DNA of 6,571 bases from an uncultured Peptococcaceae bacterium (GTDB taxonomy: Bacteria > Bacillota > Dehalobacteriia > UBA7702). The translations under genes and the position numbers were made by a program. A model generated the notes under the pieces. It searched no databases. It had not been told where the DNA came from and saw only the letters and a program-made list of their open reading frames with translations. Shown piece by piece: positions 1 through 4,707 of the stretch (within the stretch, counting starts at the first letter, position 1; each line of letters starts with the position of its first letter). The stretch is from positions 1 through 6,571 of the forward strand of contig CALFRX010000145.1 in assembly GCA_937919295.1 (NCBI GenBank), written 5' to 3'.

Positions 1-18
1 ACTACGGCTTTATACGCG

Positions 19-1446
19 TTATATAAAGGGCAAAATCGGCTTATTCTTCTCTGACGTATCATCCAGTAATAGCCTGCCGATGGAATCCGCTGCGGTTCTG
101 TCGGCGTTTTCCATTACGTGGGCGTATATGTCCGTTGTGGTTGATACCTTACTATGTCCCAGCCGTTTTGAAATCGTTACCGCGTCAAGTCCATCGCTAA
201 ATAGCATGCTTACCATTGAGTGCCGGAATGCGTGAGGATTGATATGGGGGAGATTATGCTTTTTCGAGAACCGGACTAAAAACTGATTGATGGAATCCGG
301 GAAAATCGGATTTCCGTTGTCCTGACAAAACACAAAGCCAGTACGGTTCCATTTGTTTCCGCTCTTTAATATTTCACCCGTTTGTTCTTTTTTGTATTCT
401 TGCAAAACGGGAATAATGGAACGGTCAAAAGTAACGATTCTTTCCGATGTTTCCGTCTTTGGCGTATCAAGATAAATGCCCTTCTCGGGCGTATATAACA
501 GGTTATTTTTAATGGTAATTATAGCCTTATCAAAGTCTATGCAATCCCATTTTAGACCTGCTATTTCACCACGGCGGCACCCTGTGAAGATTAGAAGATA
601 AACAACTGATTGCCATTTTAACGGTTCTTGTGGCAAACATTCCAAAATCTTTCTGATATCTTCTATCTCTAAAAAGTTGACTTCGGGTTTTTTGGCTTTT
701 GGCGGCGTTGCTCTGCTTGCAAAATTGAAAGGAACAAGGAGTTCCTTTTCAGCCTGTGTCATGATGGTGGAGATTAAACGATGATATTCAAGAATTGTCT
801 TATTACTCAAAGGCTGTTCGCTACCGCCTGTCACTTTAAATATTTTATTGATCGGGACGTGAAAGGTATCGGCTATTTTTTCGGCAGATTCTATTTTAAT
901 GCTGTTTCCCTTGATTGCTGAATGCAGCGTTTTTAAGCAAATGCCCGCCTGATCGACAAATTGTTCCTGTGTAAGACCTTCCTTTTTGAGAAGGTCTTTT
1001 ATATTTACCCTGGAAACAGCCTTTGTATGCTCTACTCTAACACCTTTTTTACTCAACTGTTGGTAAAAGCTGTTCAAATGCTGGGGGCGAATATCCTTGA
1101 TTTTAAGATGGCCTATTCCCGCATTGATACGAATAAGCAACCCCTTATAAATATTATACGTACTATCTTTCAAACCGTTTCGCCTTTTAAGATCAAGGAC
1201 ATAATTCGCATAAACTTCAAAAGTCTGCCGATTGTCGGCAATTACGCCCTGTTTGCATTTTTCTTCAAACAAGTTCGCTTGCCGCTCCGCTTCCTTTTCT
1301 GCCTGCTTTTCCTTCATGGTAGCCGGGGCTTTATAGGTCATGGTATAGGGCTTTAGCTGTCTGCCGTCGGCACTTCGGCCCTTGTATACTTTAATTTTGA
1401 ATGAGACGGAACCGTCTTTGTTATTTATTTTCGTTATGTTCGCCAT
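19..1446 (-). CDS. int: Tyrosine recombinase (integrase) with an inserted XRE-type HTH
   Basis: This cytoplasmic site-specific recombinase of 475 residues would integrate and, with an excisionase, excise the element. Residues 1-45 resemble an AP2-like arm-binding domain. A core-binding domain begins at about 74 and resumes at about 212-245, and the catalytic domain covers about 255-460. All catalytic residues are visible: Arg291 (TGCRRGE), Lys330, His405 and Arg408 (HAFRH), His431 (LGH) and the nucleophile Tyr441 (TTTDIY). The odd feature is at residues 145-206, where a Cro/CI-like HTH (LLKKEGLTQEQFVDQAGI ... ADTFHVPINKIF) interrupts the core-binding domain, making the protein some 60-80 residues longer than the usual 380-400. 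The ATG at 1446 follows GAAAGGGG at suitable spacing. The gene overlaps the end of the upstream regulator by 26 bp, suggesting co-transcription and coupled translation. Its terminator and the nearer attachment site would lie left of the window. Confidence 0.97.
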   Translation of the reverse strand: MANITKINNKDGSVSFKIKVYKGRSADGRQLKPYTMTYKAPATMKEKQAEKEAERQANLFEEKCKQGVIADNRQTFEVYANYVLDLKRRNGLKDSTYNIYKGLLIRINAGIGHLKIKDIRPQHLNSFYQQLSKKGVRVEHTKAVSRVNIKDLLKKEGLTQEQFVDQAGICLKTLHSAIKGNSIKIESAEKIADTFHVPINKIFKVTGGSEQPLSNKTILEYHRLISTIMTQAEKELLVPFNFASRATPPKAKKPEVNFLEIEDIRKILECLPQEPLKWQSVVYLLIFTGCRRGEIAGLKWDCIDFDKAIITIKNNLLYTPEKGIYLDTPKTETSERIVTFDRSIIPVLQEYKKEQTGEILKSGNKWNRTGFVFCQDNGNPIFPDSINQFLVRFSKKHNLPHINPHAFRHSMVSMLFSDGLDAVTISKRLGHSKVSTTTDIYAHVMENADRTAADSIGRLLLDDTSEKNKPILPFI

Positions 1447-2248
1447 TTCGAGTACCCCTTTCTACTTCTTCCGTAAAACAGGGAAAGAATGCTTCGCCAT
1501 GCTCCATAACCTTATTACGCAAAATGCCCTCTTTTTTCTCTACCTCTTCTGTTTTCGTGTATGTTTTGGCATATCCTACCGCTATCTCCTGTATTTCAAA
1601 CAGAGCGGTTTTTCTTTTTCCCGCGTATTCCTTGAATCTGTACATGAGTTCCTCAACGACTCGTTCTTCTTCCATTGCCCATTCGGGGCTGTTGTTGCGT
1701 GAAAAAGATTTCCATCGTTTTTGTATGCACTCGTCAAAATAGTCCAAATTTTCTGTTTCTTCATGAACGGCTGTCCGGTACTCAAACAAAGCATTGTTAT
1801 ACTGCAAAAGAAACCCTGTTATTAAGTCGTTTAACTGCTTTGTCCACTCGGATTCCGTATCTTTGTTAATAGATACCCAACGGTTTCGCAACGTGCCTAT
1901 AGCTTCTTCGCTTAACCTTGTATATTTGCAGGCCCCTTGTAAATCGGTATCGGGGGACAAGGGCTTGTCTCTGCTTATTAGGCCGTCAATGCTAACCCCT
2001 AAATACTCACAAACTGCATGAATCCTGTCTATCCCAAAAGAAACGGGGACGGGGTCTTCATTCCTATTGTTTTTCCGACCACCATTAACCATTTGATAAA
2101 TTATTTCTTTCCCGATTTTCATTGAAGCATTCGCTGATGAAAAATGGTTGATCAGGTCTTTAATGAATTCTGATTTATCCATTTTTTTCTTTAGGCAAAT
2201 AAAATCCAAATTTTTTGAAATATTTTCGTTAATTTCTTTAATTGTCAT
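1421..2248 (-). CDS. Cro/CI-like transcriptional regulator, probable element repressor
   Basis: The product is a 275-residue DNA-binding protein. Residues 10-92 look like a divergent, lengthened XRE HTH: a first helix near FICLKKKMDKSEFI, a recognition-like stretch near KEIIYQMVNGG, and the typical last helix IHAVCEYLGVSIDGLI. The remaining 180 residues are charged and mostly helical, with no protease or lexA-like Ser/Lys dyad I can recognise, so the inducing signal is unknown. The ATG at 2248 is preferred because AAAGGGGG lies 7 nt upstream; the frame stays open to a GTG at 2383, which lacks a ribosome binding site. The stop falls inside the integrase start region (26-bp overlap), so both are likely one operon from the leftward promoter at 2438-2466, about 180 nt upstream. 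Position and fold suggest control of integration and of the rightward genes. The repressor role is inference; it could be an activator. Confidence 0.88.
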   Translation of the reverse strand: MTIKEINENISKNLDFICLKKKMDKSEFIKDLINHFSSANASMKIGKEIIYQMVNGGRKNNRNEDPVPVSFGIDRIHAVCEYLGVSIDGLISRDKPLSPDTDLQGACKYTRLSEEAIGTLRNRWVSINKDTESEWTKQLNDLITGFLLQYNNALFEYRTAVHEETENLDYFDECIQKRWKSFSRNNSPEWAMEEERVVEELMYRFKEYAGKRKTALFEIQEIAVGYAKTYTKTEEVEKKEGILRNKVMEHGEAFFPCFTEEVERGTRNGEHNENK

Positions 2249-2357
2249 AGCTTCGCCCCCTTTAAATTGGTGAAAATATGCCCAATCCACAACAATTAAG
2301 TCTTTAAATCCTTCCCTGGCGTTCCTTGATGCTATTTGGCATTCATTTGAAAGCGCG

Positions 2358-2370
2358 TTGTTAATGTTGC
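2358..2370 (+). repeat. Operator-like direct repeat, second copy at 2447-2459
   Basis: TTGTTAATGTTGC here and TTGTTGATGTTGC at 2447-2459 differ at one of 13 positions. The left copy covers the -35 of the rightward promoter and the right copy is part of the palindrome over the leftward promoter. One protein could therefore touch both promoters. Confidence 0.55.
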
Positions 2371-2395
2371 AAAATATGGCCACTTATGGTATTAT
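2367..2395 (+). promoter_or_regulatory. Rightward promoter facing the leftward one
   Basis: TTGCAA (2367-2372, four of six matches) is followed after 17 bp by TATTAT (2390-2395, five of six). The predicted start near 2402 would drive the gene at 2496 and perhaps those beyond. The -35 overlaps one copy of the TTGTTRATGTTGC motif (2358-2370). It points toward the leftward promoter, so the two transcripts would overlap for about 30 nt. Confidence 0.62.
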
Positions 2396-2437
2396 TTATT
2401 ATAACGGATTAGGGCAGTGTGTCTTCCTCTAATACGG

Positions 2438-2466
2438 ATTGTAACATTGTTGATGTTGCTTGTCAA
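2438..2466 (-). promoter_or_regulatory. Leftward sigma-A promoter for regulator and integrase
   Basis: On the minus strand a perfect -35 TTGACA (2461-2466) is followed after exactly 17 bp by TACAAT (2438-2443), five of six matches to TATAAT. Transcription would start near 2431 and run left through the regulator and integrase, leaving a leader of about 180 nt. The -35 and the spacer are covered by the palindrome at 2450-2472, so a bound repressor should block it. This is the strongest promoter match in the window. Confidence 0.82.
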
Positions 2467-2472
2467 CATCAA
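2450..2472. promoter_or_regulatory. Candidate operator: 9-bp perfect palindrome
   Basis: TTGATGTTG and its exact complement CAACATCAA flank a 5-nt spacer (CTTGT). An extra AACAT half-site at 2443-2447 sits one helical turn to the left of the ATGTT at 2453-2457, so half-sites AACAT, ATGTT and AACAT follow at 10-12 bp intervals. The palindrome overlaps the -35 and spacer of the leftward promoter. The likely ligand is the regulator encoded at 1421-2248; the integrase's own HTH or the 60-residue HTH protein are alternatives. Confidence 0.6.
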
Positions 2473-2495
2473 ATCTAAAGAAAGGCGGTGAAACA

Positions 2496-2678
2496 ATGAC
2501 CGGCAAAGAAATCAAAGCAAAAGCTAAAACGGCAGGCGTACACCTTTGGAAAATCTCGGACGCTCTCGGATATCCTTCCGACTCGGCCTTTTCCCGAAAG
2601 TTGCGCTACGACTTCTCCCCCGAAGATACCCAAAAAATTCTCGGGATCATCGAAGAACTCAAAGCGGAAAGAGCGTAA
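2496..2678 (+). CDS. Small HTH DNA-binding protein (60 residues)
   Basis: This small basic protein is built around an HTH: AKTAGVHLWKISDALGY forms helices 1 and 2, DSAFSRKLRYDF a likely recognition helix, and PEDTQKILGIIEELKAE the last helix. The pattern (LW.I.D.LG followed by FSRKLR and a C-terminal KI..II.EL) is that of small XRE-like proteins common in Firmicute phages and integrative elements. The ATG at 2496 is chosen because AAAGGCGGTG ends 5 nt before it; an upstream in-frame TTG at 2460 lies inside the operator and has no ribosome binding site. It is the first gene rightward of the switch, a position often held by a Cro-like antagonist, but its role is inferred only from position. Confidence 0.85.
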   Translation: MTGKEIKAKAKTAGVHLWKISDALGYPSDSAFSRKLRYDFSPEDTQKILGIIEELKAERA

Positions 2679-2682
2679 AAAA

Positions 2683-2794
2683 ATAATGTGTCGGAGCCTG
2701 CAAGCACAAACGACACATTATGATCTGATCTTTGACAATCGAATAACGATTCAAAGCCAACGGGAATATCCCGTTACGATATTTTATCATATCG
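2683..2794. other. Four consecutive hairpins in an intergenic leader
   Basis: Four inverted repeats follow one another almost without gaps. ATAATGTGTCG (2683-2693) pairs perfectly with 2711-2721 around a 17-nt loop. CTTTG plus AATCG (2730-2741) pairs with CGATT plus CAAAG (2747-2756) with a 2-nt bulge. AACGGGA (2759-2765) pairs with TCCCGTT (2769-2775). CGATAT (2777-2782) pairs with ATATCG (2789-2794). None has a T run on the plus strand. The first has a T run only on the minus strand, so it could end leftward transcripts. The cluster lies between the HTH gene and the excisionase-like gene; it may be a structured leader, a single-strand origin or a transfer/nicking region. Confidence 0.6.
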
Positions 2795-2834
2795 GGCGGG
2801 GTATTTCAAGAAAAATCAATGAAAGAAGGTACGA

Positions 2835-3071
2835 ATGGAAAATACATCTCATGACACCATAAAAATGCTTACAATCAAGGAGGCTGCCGGGCTTATTCCC
2901 GGCCTTACAGAGTTTCGAATCCGGCAATTATGCCTTAGTGGAACCCTGCCTTGCGTTAAAGCGGGAAGAAAGTATCTGATCTGCAATCAAGTACTTTATA
3001 ACACAATATGCAACCCGGCACCACAGCAGCAGCGGAATAAGGCCGTAAACGGCATTACGCCGATTGACTAA
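2835..3071 (+). CDS. Excisionase-like helix-turn-helix protein
   Basis: This 78-residue protein has a MerR/excisionase-type winged HTH: MLTIKEAAGLIPGLTEFRIRQLCLSGTLPCVKAGRKYLI (residues 11-49) matches the usual layout of a helix that opens a regulatory site, a turn, a recognition helix with Arg-Gln, and a basic wing (AGRKYLI). The tail is short and rich in Gln, Asn and Pro. AGAAGG lies 6 nt before the ATG. The next gene starts 11 nt after its stop, and that gene's ribosome binding site overlaps this stop codon, so the two are one transcription unit. In elements of this kind such a protein either directs excision by bending attachment-site DNA or acts as a regulator; in the family both occur, and sequence alone does not decide. 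Confidence 0.85.
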   Translation: MENTSHDTIKMLTIKEAAGLIPGLTEFRIRQLCLSGTLPCVKAGRKYLICNQVLYNTICNPAPQQQRNKAVNGITPID

Positions 3072-3082
3072 GGAGATAAAGC

Positions 3083-3397
3083 ATGAATATATTGGACTAT
3101 ATTCCAGTGGGACAGGCAAACGCCATTCCCACGAAGGATTTAATAAACCTAACCGGCCTTTCACAGCGCCATGTATGTGCCGCCATCGAAAGCGCAAGAA
3201 CGCATGGAGAAGTGATTCTCTCAAAGGCTGACGGCGGCTATTGGTTGCCTGATGAAAACGATATAAAACAAACAAGGGAAGAGTTGCAGCGTTTTGTCCG
3301 CTTTATGGACAGCCGTAACACCTTTAAAACCACGGCCAGCGCCCGGAAAATGCTTCGATCGCTGAAAACCTCCAACCAGGGAGCAGAAAGCCCATGA
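3083..3397 (+). CDS. Small winged-HTH-like protein of mobile elements
   Basis: The product has 104 residues. NAIPTKDLINLTGLSQRHVCAAIESARTHGEVILSKADGGYWLPDE (residues 13-58) reads as a winged HTH: helices IPTKDLINLTG and SQRHVCAAIESARTHG, then a beta wing ILSKADGGYWLP. The C-terminal half is basic and probably helical. Proteins with this plan (a short N-terminal YIP-G segment, then NAI...L..LTG) are frequent in Firmicute phages and conjugative elements and are generally uncharacterised. AAGGAG lies 7 nt before the ATG, overlapping the preceding stop. It ends just before the terminator at 3413-3442. DNA binding is well supported; the target is unknown. Confidence 0.85.
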   Translation: MNILDYIPVGQANAIPTKDLINLTGLSQRHVCAAIESARTHGEVILSKADGGYWLPDENDIKQTREELQRFVRFMDSRNTFKTTASARKMLRSLKTSNQGAESP

Positions 3398-3412
3398 AAA
3401 AGGGGAAAGGGG

Positions 3413-3442
3413 AAAGGGGAAAGCAAAGGCTTTCCCCTTTTT
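3413..3442 (+). terminator. Rho-independent terminator with triplicated GGGGAAA arm
   Basis: AAAGGGGAAAGC (3413-3424) pairs perfectly with GCTTTCCCCTTT (3429-3440) around AAAG, and five T follow at 3438-3442. The left arm is preceded by two more GGGGAAA units (GGGG at 3402-3405 and 3409-3412), so the single CCCC can pair in other registers, including a 13-bp pairing of 3398-3410 with 3430-3442. It lies 15 nt after the stop of the 104-residue gene and separates the small HTH genes from the initiator-like gene. Confidence 0.8.
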
Positions 3443-3485
3443 CCGGGGCAACCATCAAAATACACGGAAAGGCAAAGAATTGTAA

Positions 3486-3938
3486 ATGGCAGGAAAAAAA
3501 CGCCCGAAATTAAAGGACTTTGAAACCGCTCACCCGGGCGGTGGCGCATTTACGTTGATTGCCAATGATATGTTTACGTCTCCGGCATGGATGGATTTAA
3601 CAAAGGGACAGCAGCTTCTTTACGTTTACATGAAAACCCAATATTACGGCGCAAAGGCTCATCCTGACGGCATTCAAGAGCGGTTCCATTTTAATCAGGG
3701 GCTATACAGCAAAAAGTTAAAGCTGTATTCCAACAGGGAGCAATTCCGCAAGGACAGAGACGCCCTAATTTCTCACGGGTTTATCAAATGCGTTGAAGAT
3801 AACGCGACCACAAGAAAAAGTAGTGTTTACGAATTTTCTTCAAAATGGCGGCTTTTCGGAACAACCGCGTTTTATCTCTCCCTGGACGAAATTCCCGCTT
3901 CTATGCAAAGGAAGATTACAGCCAATAATAGCGCCTAA
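3486..3938 (+). CDS. Initiator-like winged-helix protein (replication module)
   Basis: This 150-residue protein has a core, AFTLIANDMFTSPAWMDLTKGQQLLYVYMKTQYYG (residues 21-55), that resembles the N-terminal winged-helix domain of plasmid and phage initiators (RepA_N and replisome-organiser types, with the F..P....L....LLY..M pattern). The later segment REQFRKDRDALISHGFIKCVEDNATTRKSSVYEFSSKW (84-121) looks like a second helix-plus-wing. It is much shorter than complete initiators of 250-350 residues and has no helicase or primase motif, so it would act by binding DNA and recruiting host proteins. Four iterons begin 34 nt after its stop, the usual arrangement for initiator and origin. An in-frame TAA immediately precedes the ATG, so the gene cannot start earlier. 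The ribosome binding site is poor (GGAAAGG, 13 nt away). No clear promoter fits between the terminator and the start. Initiation is inferred; a transcription-factor role is possible. Confidence 0.82.
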   Translation: MAGKKRPKLKDFETAHPGGGAFTLIANDMFTSPAWMDLTKGQQLLYVYMKTQYYGAKAHPDGIQERFHFNQGLYSKKLKLYSNREQFRKDRDALISHGFIKCVEDNATTRKSSVYEFSSKWRLFGTTAFYLSLDEIPASMQRKITANNSA

Positions 3939-3951
3939 AGAACCGAGTATA

Positions 3952-4111
3952 CATGGTATATTATATATATGGGGTACAAATCTGCACCATGTGAAAATAC
4001 GATTTTCTCTGACAGTGGGTACATTTCTGCACCATGTTGAAAACCGAAAACAGTCAAACATGGTGCAAATCTGTACCCAGTTTGGGGTTTACATGGTGCA
4101 AATCTGTACCC
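3952..4111. repeat. Candidate origin: four 20-bp imperfect palindromic iterons in opposed pairs
   Basis: Two forward copies, GGGTACAAATCTGCACCATG (3972-3991) and GGGTACATTTCTGCACCATG (4017-4036), are followed by two identical reverse copies, CATGGTGCAAATCTGTACCC (4059-4078 and 4092-4111). Each unit is itself an imperfect palindrome, GGTRCA-N4-TGYACC, as expected for a dimeric binding protein. Centre spacings are 45, 42 and 33 bp. Left of the first unit are a half-site CATGGT (3952-3957) and an AT-only stretch (3957-3970) that could unwind easily. GAAAAT-ACG-ATTTTC (3993-4007) forms a small palindrome between units 1 and 2. The location directly after the initiator-like gene suggests an origin or autoregulatory site. 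A short open frame crosses the array only because the repeats happen to lack stops in that frame. Confidence 0.8.
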
Positions 4112-4139
4112 GCGGAAAAATCATAAAGGAGAGAAATTC

Positions 4140-4355
4140 ATGGATAATCAAGTAACCGAAAACGTCATTGAATGGGAAACCGGGAATAGAAAAATTTCCG
4201 TCACGCTTTCCCAAAAAAAATACGTTACCAAAATAAAGCAGTTAGCAAAGAAATATCCCGATGAAGTAAAGATACTTGCGAAAAATGAGGACGGCAGTAT
4301 TTTTGCCCGTCTGCCACTAAAGGCTTTAAAATTGAATCTCGTTTCCCGAAAATAG
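4140..4355 (+). CDS. Small conserved-type hypothetical protein (71 residues)
   Basis: I do not know a function for this protein. Its pattern, a short acidic N-terminus, then ISVTLSQKKYVTKIKQLAKKYPDEVKILAKNEDGSIFARLPLKALKL, matches a recurring type of small hypothetical protein in Firmicute mobile elements (a beta strand, a helix K-I--LA-KYPDEV, then two strands around a NEDGSI turn). The compact beta-alpha-beta-beta plan and basic character could suit DNA or protein binding. AAAGGAGAG gives a strong ribosome binding site about 7 nt before the ATG, and the iteron array ends 28 nt before the start, so it may be controlled by whatever binds the iterons. A terminator follows 24 nt after the stop. 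Confidence 0.82.
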   Translation: MDNQVTENVIEWETGNRKISVTLSQKKYVTKIKQLAKKYPDEVKILAKNEDGSIFARLPLKALKLNLVSRK

Positions 4356-4379
4356 AAGGATATAAAAACGTATTGAATT

Positions 4380-4404
4380 GAGACGTCAAGAGGGCGTCTC
4401 TTTT
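4380..4404 (+). terminator. Rho-independent terminator after the small gene
   Basis: GAGACG (4380-4385) pairs with CGTCTC (4395-4400) around a 9-nt loop and is followed directly by TTTT (4401-4404). The stem is short, so strength is uncertain, but the position just downstream of the 71-residue gene fits. It closes the replication-like module and isolates the sigma-factor region. Confidence 0.62.
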
Positions 4405-4580
4405 CCCGTCTGTGGCCAACGGTTTTTTACCCCCAAAATGACGATAGGAAGGGCATTTCTCCCGTCATTTCTCGATTAAAACGGCCTGCCACGATAAAAT
4501 GTATGGGCGGCATATTTTTAACGGAGTTTTGCCCCGGAAAAGAATGATTCTTTTGTCCATTATCCCAAGCAAAAACTTCC

Positions 4581-4624
4581 CTACCCTTAACCTACCCTTA
4601 AGGGTACCTTAACCAACCCTTATC
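4581..4624 (+). repeat. Four tandem 11-bp units containing a 14-bp palindrome
   Basis: The units CTACCCTTAAC, CTACCCTTAAG, GGTACCTTAAC and CAACCCTTATC follow without gaps. Between units 1 and 3 they create the perfect palindrome TACCCTTAAGGGTA (4593-4606). An 11-bp period places each unit on nearly the same face of the helix, as in activator arrays or iterons. The array lies 84 bp before the sigma-factor start. Confidence 0.7.
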
Positions 4625-4640
4625 CGGAAGTAAAGCAAGT

Positions 4641-4690
4641 GCTGAGTTTCGTTCAAACGGAAGTCAACGGCGCTTGAACGAGATTCAGCG
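4641..4690 (+). promoter_or_regulatory. 16-bp stem just before the sigma gene's ribosome binding site
   Basis: GCTGAGTTTCGTTCAA (4641-4656) can pair along its full length, with two G-U wobbles, with TTGAACGAGATTCAGC (4674-4689) around a 17-nt loop. The 3' arm ends one base before GAAGGAG, so in RNA the stem would sit against the ribosome binding site. A third copy, exactly complementary to the 3' arm, lies after the gene at 5474-5490. It could be a translational control element, a binding site for the sigma factor's regulator, or part of an inverted-repeat pair. Confidence 0.6.
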
Positions 4691-4707
4691 GAAGGAGTAT
4701 CAACCTA

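Larger units (their letters stand above)
4405..4707. other. Gene-free leader region of the sigma-factor gene
   Basis: No reading frame with a ribosome binding site is seen in these 300 bases. The stretch holds AAATGACG paired with CGTCATTT (4436-4443 and 4463-4470), a 17-bp palindrome of AAAAGAAT, G and ATTCTTTT (4538-4554), the four 11-bp tandem units at 4581-4624 and the stem at 4641-4690. I see no convincing -35/-10 pair, so the promoter of the sigma gene may depend on an activator or an alternative sigma factor. Confidence 0.55.

Noticed and set aside
1..40. A copy of the tRNA 3' end marking the left attachment site.
   Set aside because: No match to the tRNA-Asn 3' sequence is visible near the left edge; the site, if it exists, is outside the window.
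961..1356. A 131-codon plus-strand frame opposite the integrase gene.
   Set aside because: It lies entirely antisense to the integrase with its full catalytic motif set, has biased hydrophobic composition and no ribosome binding site.
2249..2383. A 45-codon N-terminal extension of the regulator from a GTG at 2383.
   Set aside because: There is no ribosome binding site before the GTG, whereas the ATG at 2248 has AAAGGGGG at ideal spacing; the added residues are not part of the HTH.
2732..2737. A perfect TTGACA that could start a promoter for the excisionase-like gene.
   Set aside because: No -10-like hexamer occurs at 16-18 bp (the sequence there is AGCCAA), and the hexamer lies inside a hairpin arm.
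3972..4111. The four 20-bp repeats as a CRISPR array.
   Set aside because: Copies occur in both orientations with unequal 13-25 nt gaps and imperfect identity, and there are no cas genes; an iteron or operator reading fits.
3793..4155. An open frame of 120 codons overlapping the initiator-like gene and crossing the iterons.
   Set aside because: Its repeated peptides are the iterons translated; it starts inside another gene, has no ribosome binding site, and runs past the well-supported start at 4140.
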